The position numbers were made by a program, and so were the translations under genes. 64,000 nt of DNA. Origin: Cyclobacteriaceae bacterium YHN15 (lineage in GTDB: Bacteria > Bacteroidota > Bacteroidia > Cytophagales > Cyclobacteriaceae). Under the pieces are notes generated by a model. The model made no database searches and was not told where the DNA came from. It saw only the letters and a list, made by a program, of their open reading frames with translations. The stretch covers positions 683,354 to 747,353 of the forward strand of contig RKQB01000002.1 of the NCBI GenBank assembly GCA_003797895.1, read 5' to 3'. Shown here piece by piece: positions 1 through 8,684 of the stretch (the first letter of the stretch is position 1; the number at the start of each line of letters is the position of its first letter).

Positions 1-1
1 A

Positions 2-313
2 GAAATTCTGATTCATGGTGGCGGGGTACACTTGGCAAAAGATGTACTCACTGAACCTGATGGTACCAAAAATTTTGGGGAGGTGGTTTATCTGACCGAA
101 GAAGGATGGACAATTCCCTTACAAAGGTCCTTTCTCAAAAGCATTTCCCAGGAACATGGTATCATCAAAGCTTCAGATGAACTCCTTGCCAAAGTGAAAG
201 TGGGCGATGTTTTAGGGATACTTCCCATTCATAGCTGTATGACTGCTGATTGTATGGGATCTTACTTAAGCCTCTCGGGTGAAAAAATCGATCATGCAGA
301 AGCTGAAAAATAA
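2..313 (+). CDS. D-threonine aldolase / D-serine dehydratase-like PLP enzyme, C-terminal fragment
   Basis: The reading frame is open from the window edge and ends at TAA 311-313, so only about the last 103 residues are present. They match the metal-binding C-terminal domain of fold-III PLP enzymes of the D-threonine aldolase / eukaryotic-type D-serine dehydratase family: an IHGGGVHL segment at the edge, SQEHG in the middle, and LPIHSC near the end. In characterised family members the His and Cys of the HSC motif bind a divalent metal next to the PLP. The family cleaves or dehydrates D-beta-hydroxy amino acids. Substrate choice (D-Thr against D-Ser) cannot be decided from this part. A TTG at 32-34 could be read as a start, but the motif continues upstream, so it is internal. 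The next gene is convergent. Confidence 0.8.
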   Translation, partial: EILIHGGGVHLAKDVLTEPDGTKNFGEVVYLTEEGWTIPLQRSFLKSISQEHGIIKASDELLAKVKVGDVLGILPIHSCMTADCMGSYLSLSGEKIDHAEAEK

Positions 314-346
314 AATCATTCACAAATACAAATTTTCAGGAATTTA

Positions 347-814
347 TCAATTGATGAAATAAACCACCCCAAGTTTAAATATAAATTCATTGCGTCCAAT
401 AGGCTGATATCGGATTTCGGGATTCAAGCCGATTTCATCACTGAGTTTGATCATACCTCCAGCACCAAGGTTGATGGAATTAAATCTTAAAGAACCCTTA
501 GGATTAAACTCAAATATTCTGGTATAATGTCCATATCCCAAAAGGGCATACCATTGTCTTTGTTTCTCTGTTAAATAATACCGTACATTCAAATCAAAAC
601 CTCTTGCATTTCCGGTAGCTGGTAGAAAGAATGTCATAGAAGGTACAATTGAAAAGTAATTCAAAGGAAAATATTCTCCAGTGAAATTCATCCCAAAAAA
701 ACCTTTCCCAGATGTCATTTCATAGGCATGAATTGCCCTCCATTGCCCTTTGTATTGGGCCTTTGCAGAATGCGAAAAAATTAAAATTAGAACAACTACT
801 ATTATTTTTCTCAT
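347..814 (-). CDS. Small predicted outer-membrane beta-barrel protein
   Basis: A 155-residue protein with a clear signal peptide (about 20 residues, ending SAKAQ, a typical signal peptidase I site). The mature part alternates polar and aromatic/hydrophobic residues, with many Tyr and Phe, as in a small transmembrane beta-barrel, and it ends on a hydrophobic strand (GVVYFIN). I do not recognise a named family. It is the last gene of a three-gene minus-strand set; the DUF2490 gene ends 21 bases upstream, which suggests co-transcription and a shared envelope role. Function unknown. The barrel assignment is inferred from residue pattern only. Confidence 0.6.
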   Translation of the reverse strand: MRKIIVVVLILIFSHSAKAQYKGQWRAIHAYEMTSGKGFFGMNFTGEYFPLNYFSIVPSMTFFLPATGNARGFDLNVRYYLTEKQRQWYALLGYGHYTRIFEFNPKGSLRFNSINLGAGGMIKLSDEIGLNPEIRYQPIGRNEFIFKLGVVYFIN

Positions 815-835
815 TTTTTAATCCTAATTAACACC

Positions 836-1660
836 TTAAAAGGCAAAGTCTCTGGTAATTGGCCTCCTGTTTTGCCTGAAATCAATCGTATACATCACAT
901 TCAAACGGATGATATGCCTGTTTCTGTAAGTTCCAGGAACATTAGTAGGACCATAAGTCCACATATGTCCTCCAAAAAACATATAATTATTGTATGTATA
1001 ACCAATTGCAGTATAGAGTCGGTTTTCTTCAAAAATATTCCAAACATGTTTTCCCGATTCAAAGAAAAACTCATTTGAAGGAGCAATAAAGAAAGTTTTA
1101 TTCTCCATTTTTGGCTTATTTAAAGGAATGTAAGCAGTTATTTTATATCTCCATCTATTCGTGAATAAAAATTCCGATCCTACATTATTGCTTCTTTTGA
1201 ATCTATGTTCAAAACGGAATTGATGAAGGATTTTGACACTTCCCACTCCCTGTGTCAACAACCATTGGTGCCAAAACCTTGGTTCAAGGACTGAATTCAC
1301 GTATTCGGGATTGCCCGGATCCGGGGAAAAATTCCAGACCAAGGTCGGTCCAAAAGTAACTTCAAAATTATCGGTAAATAAATAAGTGAAGCCAAAACGG
1401 TTGTACAACTGGCCCATCCTTCCAACAAAGTCTGACCTATTATCCAAACTGTTTTTTCTTCGATAATGTGTTTCCTGATACCACCACCACTTTTCAGTCA
1501 TCCTCAATTTCAGGTAAATCCCATTCCATGATTCAGTTGTGGCCGGAAGGTTGATTTTTTCTGATGGAACAAAAATTTCTCCTTGTGAATGACCAGGATT
1601 AAAAGCCAAAAGTGTAAATAAACCTATCCCAATTAATCCAAGCCTACCTATTAAATTCAT
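836..1660 (-). CDS. DUF2490 family outer-membrane protein
   Basis: About 274 residues. The ATG at 1660 is chosen over an in-frame start at 1693 because it puts a signal peptide (MNLIGRLGLIGIGLFTLLAF..., ending GHSQ) at the very N-terminus and avoids overlap with the upstream gene. The mature protein resembles DUF2490: a WNGIYLKLRM-like first strand, many Trp/Tyr/Phe, conserved RNRH and QFRFEHRF segments, and a terminal aromatic strand. DUF2490 proteins are predicted outer-membrane barrels of unknown role in Bacteroidota. The gene starts 10 bases after the stop of the large upstream gene and is followed closely by another small barrel gene, so the three probably form one transcript. Confidence 0.7.
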   Translation of the reverse strand: MNLIGRLGLIGIGLFTLLAFNPGHSQGEIFVPSEKINLPATTESWNGIYLKLRMTEKWWWYQETHYRRKNSLDNRSDFVGRMGQLYNRFGFTYLFTDNFEVTFGPTLVWNFSPDPGNPEYVNSVLEPRFWHQWLLTQGVGSVKILHQFRFEHRFKRSNNVGSEFLFTNRWRYKITAYIPLNKPKMENKTFFIAPSNEFFFESGKHVWNIFEENRLYTAIGYTYNNYMFFGGHMWTYGPTNVPGTYRNRHIIRLNVMYTIDFRQNRRPITRDFAF

Positions 1661-1670
1661 TCTATATCGA

Positions 1671-3623
1671 TTATAATTCCAACAAAGATTCAATCTTGTT
1701 TACAGACAATCTTCTATTAATCTTCCTTTCCAAATTTCTGGTATCCGCTTCCCTCAATTCTCCCATTCTTTCAAAAAAATTGTTGGTTTTATTGAGCCAG
1801 TTCTTTATTTCAGTGTATTCTGTTTCAGACTTAATTCCTCCCAAATAATAATCCAAAAGCTTTTCCCCACTTTCATATAACCTGTTTTTTGCTCTTTGGT
1901 CATATCGGGTAAAGGTAAATGGATTGAATACCTCCTCCATATATAATTGGTCCAATTGATTGACTTTATTTGTCAATCTTATAATTGGATTGAACTGATT
2001 GTCCATTTCTCCCAATAAATCCAACATAACCCGTGCAATCTCTTTTTTACCATCAAAGTTTTCTTCTTTGGCGTAACGTTCATTCAACTTTTCGAAACCC
2101 TTTCCCAAAATATTGTCTTGAACGGCTTGAAGAAGCTCGTTGGTCAGCTCGTCATAATCCTCAGACTGGAGAAACTTTTGTTTTAATTCATTTTTTTGGG
2201 TTTGAATCTGATTTTGAATTGTCCTAAGGTCTTCATCTCTTTCAATCCTAGATAAGGATTTGTCCACAAAAACTTTTATTTCAGCGGTTTTTTGGGCCAT
2301 TTGGTCGATATAAAAAGAAAGCTCTTCATAAAAAGAGGAGGAAACATCCCCCACCACATAGTCTAATTCCCTACTGATTAAAGTGTCTTCAAAAGTAAAC
2401 TCAATAACATCTCTTTCACTTAAAAATGGTAATCCTTCTTCTGAAAGATATTCAAGGTCATAAAACTGAATCTCTTTGGTACGGAATAAGTTAATAATTT
2501 CATTAAACTCCCTCAACTTCTTACCCTGAAATTGAAAAAAAGCATGGGCAAATGATAAAGTGTCTGATTTTTGTCTATTTAAGTTCAAGGCATTCCGCTC
2601 TGAATAATCACGTACCGTAGTTTGGAGTTTATCAAATTGGGCAGGTAAATCTTCCACAATCTTTTGTTGGGCCCTACTCAGTTCAAAAACAAACTTTTTA
2701 GTATGGATAGGGTAATCTACCAATTCACCCTTTGGGCTAACGAATTGGGCATCATATCTCAGAACATTGGTTAAAAATTCTGTAATAAAATTATTTCCTG
2801 ACTCCTGAACCTTGAAATTCTCAGATCCTGAAAGAAAGCCGTCATTGAATAAAATACCAAACTTTTCTTCAGATTCTCTGAATCCTTTATTTTCTTTATT
2901 ATTTACGATATTTAGTTTTTTAATGGTTTGATAAAAAACCACTTCTTCCAATAATTCGTCCGATTCCAAATCCCTTTTAACCACTCCTAATAAAAACCCA
3001 TGCTCATAATTTCTGACTTCACTTACCAATTTACCATTGTCTTGATACACAAAAGTCCATTCACCGTTCATGAACCCATCTTTATTGAGTTCTCCCCTTA
3101 TGAAATGCGTTTTGTTTGCTACAAAAGACTTATACTGAAATCTCCCCTGAATATCTCCATTTCTGAACAAAAAGTCTTCTGCTTGTGATTTCCTGTTCAA
3201 TTTGCCATCCCTGAATTCATTCTCCTCAAAAATCCACCTTCCATCAGGCATTCCATTTTTATAATTTGCCCTTAACTTTATTTGCTGGCTGTTGATATCA
3301 TAAAGCAGTCTAAAGTCGTCAATATCATTTAAGGTCACCTCATGCTTTTCATCCAGATATTCCCAAACACCAGTTTTTTTATCCTGCTCATAAATTCCAA
3401 TCACCTCGGTTCTATATAGCTTTGTTTTGTCCTGAGGGTCTCTCTCTTTTCGCAGAAACCTAAAATCCCCCTGCTTGACCATGGTATTGCCCTCTCCCTT
3501 AACAAATTGAAAATTGCCTTCTCCGACTAAACCATTAAATCTATATTCCCCTTCGTAAACCTGTTGTGAAAAAAGCAATAGAGGAGATGATAAAAATAAT
3601 ATTAAAAGAAATTTCTTTTTCAT
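1671..3623 (-). CDS. Large exported protein with MORN-variant-like N-terminus and helical C-terminal half
   Basis: About 650 residues from the ATG at 3623, which puts a signal peptide (MKKKFLLILFLSSPLLLFSQ) at the N-terminus; an earlier in-frame start at 3659 would add 12 residues ahead of it. Residues ~20-230 carry repeated G-x-W/F-x-F/Y units (YEGEYRFNG, DGRWIFEEN, NGEWTFVYQ), the pattern of MORN-variant / YwqK-like repeats. From about residue 320 to the end the sequence is charged and helical with many Glu, Lys, Leu and Gln, consistent with coiled coil. No catalytic motif is visible. It heads a minus-strand operon with the DUF2490 and small-barrel genes. A structural or periplasmic scaffold role is plausible, but this is inference; function unknown. 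Confidence 0.55.
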   Translation of the reverse strand: MKKKFLLILFLSSPLLLFSQQVYEGEYRFNGLVGEGNFQFVKGEGNTMVKQGDFRFLRKERDPQDKTKLYRTEVIGIYEQDKKTGVWEYLDEKHEVTLNDIDDFRLLYDINSQQIKLRANYKNGMPDGRWIFEENEFRDGKLNRKSQAEDFLFRNGDIQGRFQYKSFVANKTHFIRGELNKDGFMNGEWTFVYQDNGKLVSEVRNYEHGFLLGVVKRDLESDELLEEVVFYQTIKKLNIVNNKENKGFRESEEKFGILFNDGFLSGSENFKVQESGNNFITEFLTNVLRYDAQFVSPKGELVDYPIHTKKFVFELSRAQQKIVEDLPAQFDKLQTTVRDYSERNALNLNRQKSDTLSFAHAFFQFQGKKLREFNEIINLFRTKEIQFYDLEYLSEEGLPFLSERDVIEFTFEDTLISRELDYVVGDVSSSFYEELSFYIDQMAQKTAEIKVFVDKSLSRIERDEDLRTIQNQIQTQKNELKQKFLQSEDYDELTNELLQAVQDNILGKGFEKLNERYAKEENFDGKKEIARVMLDLLGEMDNQFNPIIRLTNKVNQLDQLYMEEVFNPFTFTRYDQRAKNRLYESGEKLLDYYLGGIKSETEYTEIKNWLNKTNNFFERMGELREADTRNLERKINRRLSVNKIESLLEL

Positions 3624-3869
3624 ACATAAACTATTCATGCAATTATTGTAATGCAACAATAAATAATTACTATTAATAAATGTTTATAACCTATTTTGAA
3701 AAATATTTCCAATAATCAAGCCAAAAAATTAAATTTTAGATTTTAAATTGTTTTTATGGATAAAAACAAAATTTATTTTCGATAAAATTAAAAATTAATA
3801 TTTGATACATAATAAAATAAATGCTTTTTTAACTTTAATTAAGAATATTTTTGAATTATAATTATATTT
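3624..3869. other. AT-rich intergenic spacer
   Basis: About 245 bases of very AT-rich sequence between two minus-strand genes. It must hold the promoter for the three-gene operon to its left. I found no clean TTG / TAnnTTTG pair on the minus strand and no convincing hairpin or short ORF. Confidence 0.5.
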
Positions 3870-4190
3870 TTAATTCTTTTTCAAAGAAAATAAAATTTCT
3901 ACAAAACCCATTTTCCCGGTCTGTGACTCAGTTGGAATTTCCCCGTTTCCTTTATCCAATATATAGATTTCTATAAGGTCAGCATGTCTTTCTTTAGCAA
4001 ATTTCACAATTTCCTTTTCAGCTTCTTTTAGAATTTTTTCTGATCTGTCCAACTGATCATTACCCTTTTTCTTGTAATAAATCAAACCGGACTTATCCAT
4101 TGGGACTTCTGATTTATAAACAATCCTAATTCCATTGACAGTACTGAAGAGCAATGAAAAAGCTGTAATTATTACGAATAAGGCTTTCAT
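3870..4190 (-). CDS. Small exported protein of unknown function
   Basis: About 106 residues from the ATG at 4190. An in-frame extension to 4211 would use TTG and place polar residues before the signal sequence, so the ATG is preferred. The N-terminus (MKALFVIITAFSLLFSTVNG) is a signal peptide. The rest has a central Lys/Glu-rich helix followed by a hydrophobic strand (ADLIEIYIL) and a C-terminal GFVEILFSLKK strand, giving an alpha/beta look. No family recognised. It lies downstream of the arginine decarboxylase but is separated from it by a strong terminator hairpin, so it is probably transcribed on its own. Confidence 0.5.
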   Translation of the reverse strand: MKALFVIITAFSLLFSTVNGIRIVYKSEVPMDKSGLIYYKKKGNDQLDRSEKILKEAEKEIVKFAKERHADLIEIYILDKGNGEIPTESQTGKMGFVEILFSLKKN

Positions 4191-4255
4191 GGTTATTGGG
4201 TAATGTGACAAAAGTCACAAAATATATACCAATTCAAAAGAAAAATAGTTCAAAA

Positions 4256-4286
4256 AAAAAGCGTGTTTTTTAGAAACACGCTTTTT
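4256..4286 (-). terminator. Intrinsic terminator of the arginine decarboxylase gene
   Basis: Arms GCGTGTTT (4261-4268) and AAACACGC (4274-4281) pair perfectly around a 5-base loop, flanked by five A's on one side and five T's on the other. On the minus strand the stem is followed by T's, 7 bases after the stop codon of the decarboxylase. The symmetry means it could also work on the plus strand. Confidence 0.85.
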
Positions 4287-4292
4287 AGGTCA

Positions 4293-5681
4293 TTAATATC
4301 CAAGTACTTTTAACATACTTTCGCTGTTTTGCTCAGGAGCAAACAACCAATGTTTGATGCTGCCGTCCTTTTCCCTGTCTATGATTACATGCTTGGGTGC
4401 AGGAATCAAACAATGCTGTATTCCCCCGTATCCACCTAGGGATTCCTGGTAAGCGCCGGTATGGAAAAACCCAATGTACTGCTTGCGGCCCTCCACTACT
4501 TTAGGAAGATAAATATTGAACTGGTGAGCTTCGGAGTTGTAGTAATCCATACTGTCACAGGTTAGCCCTCCTAAATTGATATTGTGGTATTCTTCTTCCC
4601 AATTATTTACAGCAAGCATGATGTATTTTTGATTCAGTCCCCAACTATCCGGTAATTGCGTGATGAAACTGCCATCTATCATGTACCATAATTCTTTGTC
4701 ATTCTGCAACTTTTCATCCAAAATAGAATAAAGGACAGCGCCGCTCTCCCCTACGGTATAACTTCCGAATTCAGTAAAAATATTGGGTTCGTCCGTGTGG
4801 TTTTTGGCACACATCCATTTGATGTTTTTTACAATCTGTTCCGCCATGTACTGATAATCGTAGTCAAAAAACACATTGTATTTGATGGGCCATCCTCCAC
4901 CAATATCCATGGAATCCAGGGATGGAGCGACTTTTTTCAAATCAACGTACTTTTGAATAAAACGGGTCAGTTCGGACCAATAATAAGCTGTATCCTTAAT
5001 ACCGGAGTTCAGGAAAAAATGCAACATTTTTAAGGAAACCTTAGGGTTGTTCTTGATTTTTTCCTCATATAAGGGGATAATATCATTGTACCTGACGCCC
5101 AATCTGGAAGTGTAAAAACCAAATTTTGGCTCTTCATCTGCAGCAATCCGGATTCCCACCTGAAAAGGAACTTTGACATGTTCCAGATAATAATCTATCT
5201 CCCCCAAATTATCCAATATGGGAATACAGTTTACAAAGCCATCGTTTAACAGTTCTGTGACATATTGTTTATATAAATCCCTTTTGAATCCATTACAGAC
5301 AATATAGGTTTCTTTGGTAATCTTTCCTTTTTCATACAAACTTCTCACCAGAGGAATATCAAAAGTGGAAGAAGTTTCGATATGGATATCATTTTTCAAT
5401 GCCTCATCCAAGACAAAACTAAAGTGGGAAGATTTGGTGCAATAACAATAGGTATATTCCCCTTTGTATTCATGCTTTTCAATGGCATTCCCAAAATAGG
5501 TTTTGGCATTTTGAATGTTCTCCGAAATCTTGGGCAAATAGGTAAGCTTTAGAGGAGTACCATAGGTTTTGATGATCTCCATAAGGTTTACTCCGTTGAA
5601 ATGGAGCTCATTATCTTCTACATGAAACTCTTTGGTGGGAAAATCAAATGTTTGTTGAATGAGATCAATGTATTTGTTCAT
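4293..5681 (-). CDS. speA: Arginine decarboxylase-like PLP enzyme (fold III)
   Basis: 462 residues, close to the usual length of the Bacteroidota short arginine decarboxylase. The enzyme would convert L-arginine to agmatine and CO2, the first step of polyamine synthesis from arginine. Visible features: the PLP lysine in YCTKSSHF (Lys83), the HFFLNSG segment of the barrel domain, a DIGGGWP glycine-rich phosphate-binding stretch, and the active-site Cys in GLTCDSMDYYN of the C-terminal domain. The relatives diaminopimelate and ornithine decarboxylase are the main alternatives, but the YCTKSSHF context and overall sequence fit the arginine branch better. Monocistronic with its own terminator. 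An arginase-family gene lies about 6 kb away on the other strand. Confidence 0.82.
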   Translation of the reverse strand: MNKYIDLIQQTFDFPTKEFHVEDNELHFNGVNLMEIIKTYGTPLKLTYLPKISENIQNAKTYFGNAIEKHEYKGEYTYCYCTKSSHFSFVLDEALKNDIHIETSSTFDIPLVRSLYEKGKITKETYIVCNGFKRDLYKQYVTELLNDGFVNCIPILDNLGEIDYYLEHVKVPFQVGIRIAADEEPKFGFYTSRLGVRYNDIIPLYEEKIKNNPKVSLKMLHFFLNSGIKDTAYYWSELTRFIQKYVDLKKVAPSLDSMDIGGGWPIKYNVFFDYDYQYMAEQIVKNIKWMCAKNHTDEPNIFTEFGSYTVGESGAVLYSILDEKLQNDKELWYMIDGSFITQLPDSWGLNQKYIMLAVNNWEEEYHNINLGGLTCDSMDYYNSEAHQFNIYLPKVVEGRKQYIGFFHTGAYQESLGGYGGIQHCLIPAPKHVIIDREKDGSIKHWLFAPEQNSESMLKVLGY

Positions 5682-5809
5682 TTTAACAGTTAAATTAAAG
5701 CATGAATATCAAGTACAAAACTTGCTTTAAATATTGGGAATTCAAACGAAAAAAGGGAAAATCCAAATGGAATTTCCCCCTTTCATCCAAATTTAATATG
5801 TACTTAATC

Positions 5810-6295
5810 TTAAGAGAAAAGCTCTGCCTTTAACAATCCCTCTTCTTTAGCAAATGCCTTTTGGTTTTCAAGTATCTTTCTTAGGATACGTTTGAAGCGA
5901 ATTTCTTCGGACACAAACCTGAAAACACGGTTCAGGTAAACATTCACAACTTCTTCATCCGCCTTATAATATTTTAAGGAGTAGATCTTCCTGTCTTTTT
6001 CAAACACCATCAATACCCCTAATGGCTGGCCTAAATTGATAAATCCATTAAATAAGCCCTTCAGCGCAGCAAATTCCTCTGTCAGCTTAAAATTGATCAA
6101 GTGAAAACTTTTATTTGCCTCAGGGAAATTGGGGAAATCAAAGGCAGCCATTCCCGGTATCTCAAACATACCACAACTTTCCAATACCTGTAAAGGGGTT
6201 GAGTTTTTTGTTAATTGGCCTTCTTTTTTTAAAATTCTCCTGAAAGAAAATTCCTCCTTGATAAGAAATTGTGAAGTGGCTGACGCTGTTGACAT
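5810..6295 (-). CDS. Hypothetical protein, 161 residues
   Basis: No signal peptide and no membrane segment, so probably cytoplasmic. ATG at 6295. The middle has short beta-like stretches (SFHLINFKL, LGVLMVFEKDRKIYSLKYY), and the C-terminal third is a long charged helix (RVFRFVSEEIRFKRILRKILENQK). I do not recognise the family. The gene stands alone between the decarboxylase and the divergent debranching enzyme; codon use looks like its neighbours. Confidence 0.5.
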   Translation of the reverse strand: MSTASATSQFLIKEEFSFRRILKKEGQLTKNSTPLQVLESCGMFEIPGMAAFDFPNFPEANKSFHLINFKLTEEFAALKGLFNGFINLGQPLGVLMVFEKDRKIYSLKYYKADEEVVNVYLNRVFRFVSEEIRFKRILRKILENQKAFAKEEGLLKAELFS

Positions 6296-6589
6296 AATTG
6301 AAAATTATTAAATGAACAACCAAAAATAAAAAGAGAAAATTTATTATCCTAATAACCCTATAATTTTTATAGGGAATTAATGGTGAATATCTAACGCAAG
6401 CAAAATCATTTAATTTAAACTCAAAATACCAAGAAGCTGGATTCAACGTTATTATTTGAGGTAAAACTTATAGAGTTCATATTTATTCATTTCAATACTT
6501 TGTACTTTAAACAAATATTTTTCAATATTGAGCCCGGATTATTTTAACACCCATCAACATCTTTTTTAAATAAAGATCATTACGCCATC

Positions 6590-8680
6590 ATGCAAGCGGA
6601 AGAAAAGGTATATAATGTCACAGCAGGAGTCAGCTTTCCAATTGGAACAAATATTACGGAGGATGGGGTAAACTTTTGTTTATTCTCAAAACATGCCACA
6701 TCAGTGGATTTATTGCTTTTCAACCATAAAGATGACATCAAACCTGAGGTGGTTTTTCAATTAACCAAAAGCAAAAATAAAACCTACCATTATTGGCACA
6801 TTTGCATCAAAGGTATAACAGCCGGCCAGCTTTACGGCTACAGAATCCATGGTCCCTATGAACCTGAAAAGGGGCATAGATTTGATCCTCATAAAGTCAT
6901 CCTGGATCCATATGCGAAGGCAGTCAGTGTTCCAAAAAAATATAATCGGAAGGCATTTGCTAAATTTGGGCATATTGAACTCCCTTCCCTTAAAAGCGTA
7001 TTGGCTGACTTATCCACCTATGATTGGGAACATGTTATGCCTCCTAAAAGACCTTTTTCCAGAACGGTTATTTATGAAATGCATGTAGGGGGCTTCACCA
7101 AACGGCCAAATTCAGGTGTTGACCCAAAAAAAAGAGGTACATTTTTAGGACTGATCGAAAAAATCCCCTATCTGTTAGAACTAGGGATAACTGCCGTGGA
7201 ATTCCTTCCTGTATTTCAATTCGATGAACAGGATGCCCCTGATGGATTGACCAATTATTGGGGATATAGCCCCATTTCCTTTTTTGCTCCGCACCAGGGA
7301 TACAGCAGTAACCCTGACAATCCTTTACAGGTATTGGATGATTTTAGAGATATGGTCAAAGCATTCCATAAAGTCGGCTTAGAAGTTCTTCTTGACGTTG
7401 TGTTTAACCATTCTTCAGAAAATGATGAAAAAGGACCGACCTATACCTTTAGAGGAATTGACAACAGTATTTATTACTTTTTAGAGGAGGACAGGTCCAA
7501 GTATAAGGATTATTCCGGCACAGGAAATACCATGAATGCAAACCAGTCCATTGTAAGGAGAATGATCATTTCAAGTCTCCATTTCTGGGTCAGAGATATG
7601 CATGTGGATGGTTTCAGGTTCGATTTGGCCTCTATACTTTCGAGGGATGAAAGGGGAAATCCCATTGAGAATCCACCTATCTTATGGGATATTGAATCCG
7701 ATCCTGTTCTGGCCGGAACTAAACTCATTGCGGAAGCTTGGGATGCTGCGGGGCTTTATCAGGTAGGGAGTTTTACAGGAGATAGCTGGAAGGAATGGAA
7801 TGGGAGATTCAGGGATGACATCAGGAGCTTTCTTAGAGGAGATAAAGGAAAATTAGGGGATTTTGTTACCCGCCTGATAGGTAGTCCTGATATTTATGCC
7901 CACCGAAACAGAGGACCTGAACAAAGTATAAATTTTATCACCTGTCACGATGGGTTTACTTTACATGATCTGGTGAGCTACAATTATAAGCACAATCTTG
8001 CCAACAAAGAAAATAATCGGGACGGCAATAATGAAAATTACAGTTGGAACTTTGGTGTAGAAGGGCCGACTAATGATGAAGCTATTCTTACACTCCGAAG
8101 GAGACAGTTAAAGAATTTCCATGCCATCAACATACTATCAGTTGGCGTCCCTATGATTCTAATGGGTGATGAGGTATGCCATTCCCAGAAGGGCAATAAC
8201 AATGCCTATTGTCAAGATAATGAATTGACATGGTTTGACTGGGATTTGACAGTGAAAAACAAGGATGTTTATAGGTTTGTTCAATTATTGATTCAAAGGA
8301 GAACCATCACAACGACCACGCCTCAGGAACAGTTTAGTGTCAGCCTCATTGAATTATTGAAACAATCCAGGATTATATGGCACGGGGTAAAAGAAAACAA
8401 GCCAAATTGGAATGGGGATTCCCAATCAATCGCTGTCACGACGATTGCTTTTAACAGTAAAATAGCCATGCATTACATGGTCAATGCTTGCCAGAATGAT
8501 CAGGAGTTCGAAATCCCCCAAACCTTGGATTATCAATTAATTGAATGGAAGATATGGCTGGACACCAGCCTGCCATCACCTGAAGACATTTGCCCGTTTA
8601 ATGAAGCCAAACCTTTTGGTCCACCAACATATAAAGTCAAAGCCCATTCTTTGGTTGTATTGACAGCAAATCTGAAATAG
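6590..8680 (+). CDS. glgX: Glycogen debranching enzyme (GH13, isoamylase/GlgX type)
   Basis: 696 residues, the normal length for GlgX. It hydrolyses alpha-1,6 branch linkages of glycogen-like polymers in the cytoplasm; no signal peptide is present. Order of features: N-terminal CBM48 beta-sandwich (residues ~15-110, beginning SFPIGTNITEDGVNFCLFS), then the GH13 barrel with region I DVVFNH (~265), region II DGFRFDLA (~340, nucleophile Asp), region III AEAWD (~381, acid/base Glu), and region IV CHDGFT (~452, stabilising Asp). The DNENYSW-like insert typical of debranching enzymes is represented by DGNNENYSWN. Expressed alone; its stop lies 4 bases from the stop of the convergent aminotransferase gene. 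Confidence 0.9.
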   Translation: MQAEEKVYNVTAGVSFPIGTNITEDGVNFCLFSKHATSVDLLLFNHKDDIKPEVVFQLTKSKNKTYHYWHICIKGITAGQLYGYRIHGPYEPEKGHRFDPHKVILDPYAKAVSVPKKYNRKAFAKFGHIELPSLKSVLADLSTYDWEHVMPPKRPFSRTVIYEMHVGGFTKRPNSGVDPKKRGTFLGLIEKIPYLLELGITAVEFLPVFQFDEQDAPDGLTNYWGYSPISFFAPHQGYSSNPDNPLQVLDDFRDMVKAFHKVGLEVLLDVVFNHSSENDEKGPTYTFRGIDNSIYYFLEEDRSKYKDYSGTGNTMNANQSIVRRMIISSLHFWVRDMHVDGFRFDLASILSRDERGNPIENPPILWDIESDPVLAGTKLIAEAWDAAGLYQVGSFTGDSWKEWNGRFRDDIRSFLRGDKGKLGDFVTRLIGSPDIYAHRNRGPEQSINFITCHDGFTLHDLVSYNYKHNLANKENNRDGNNENYSWNFGVEGPTNDEAILTLRRRQLKNFHAINILSVGVPMILMGDEVCHSQKGNNNAYCQDNELTWFDWDLTVKNKDVYRFVQLLIQRRTITTTTPQEQFSVSLIELLKQSRIIWHGVKENKPNWNGDSQSIAVTTIAFNSKIAMHYMVNACQNDQEFEIPQTLDYQLIEWKIWLDTSLPSPEDICPFNEAKPFGPPTYKVKAHSLVVLTANLK

Positions 8681-8684
8681 ACTA

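Noticed and set aside
4293..5681. Diaminopimelate decarboxylase (lysA)
   Set aside because: The YCTKSSHF lysine context and C-terminal GLTCDSMD segment fit the arginine decarboxylase branch better.
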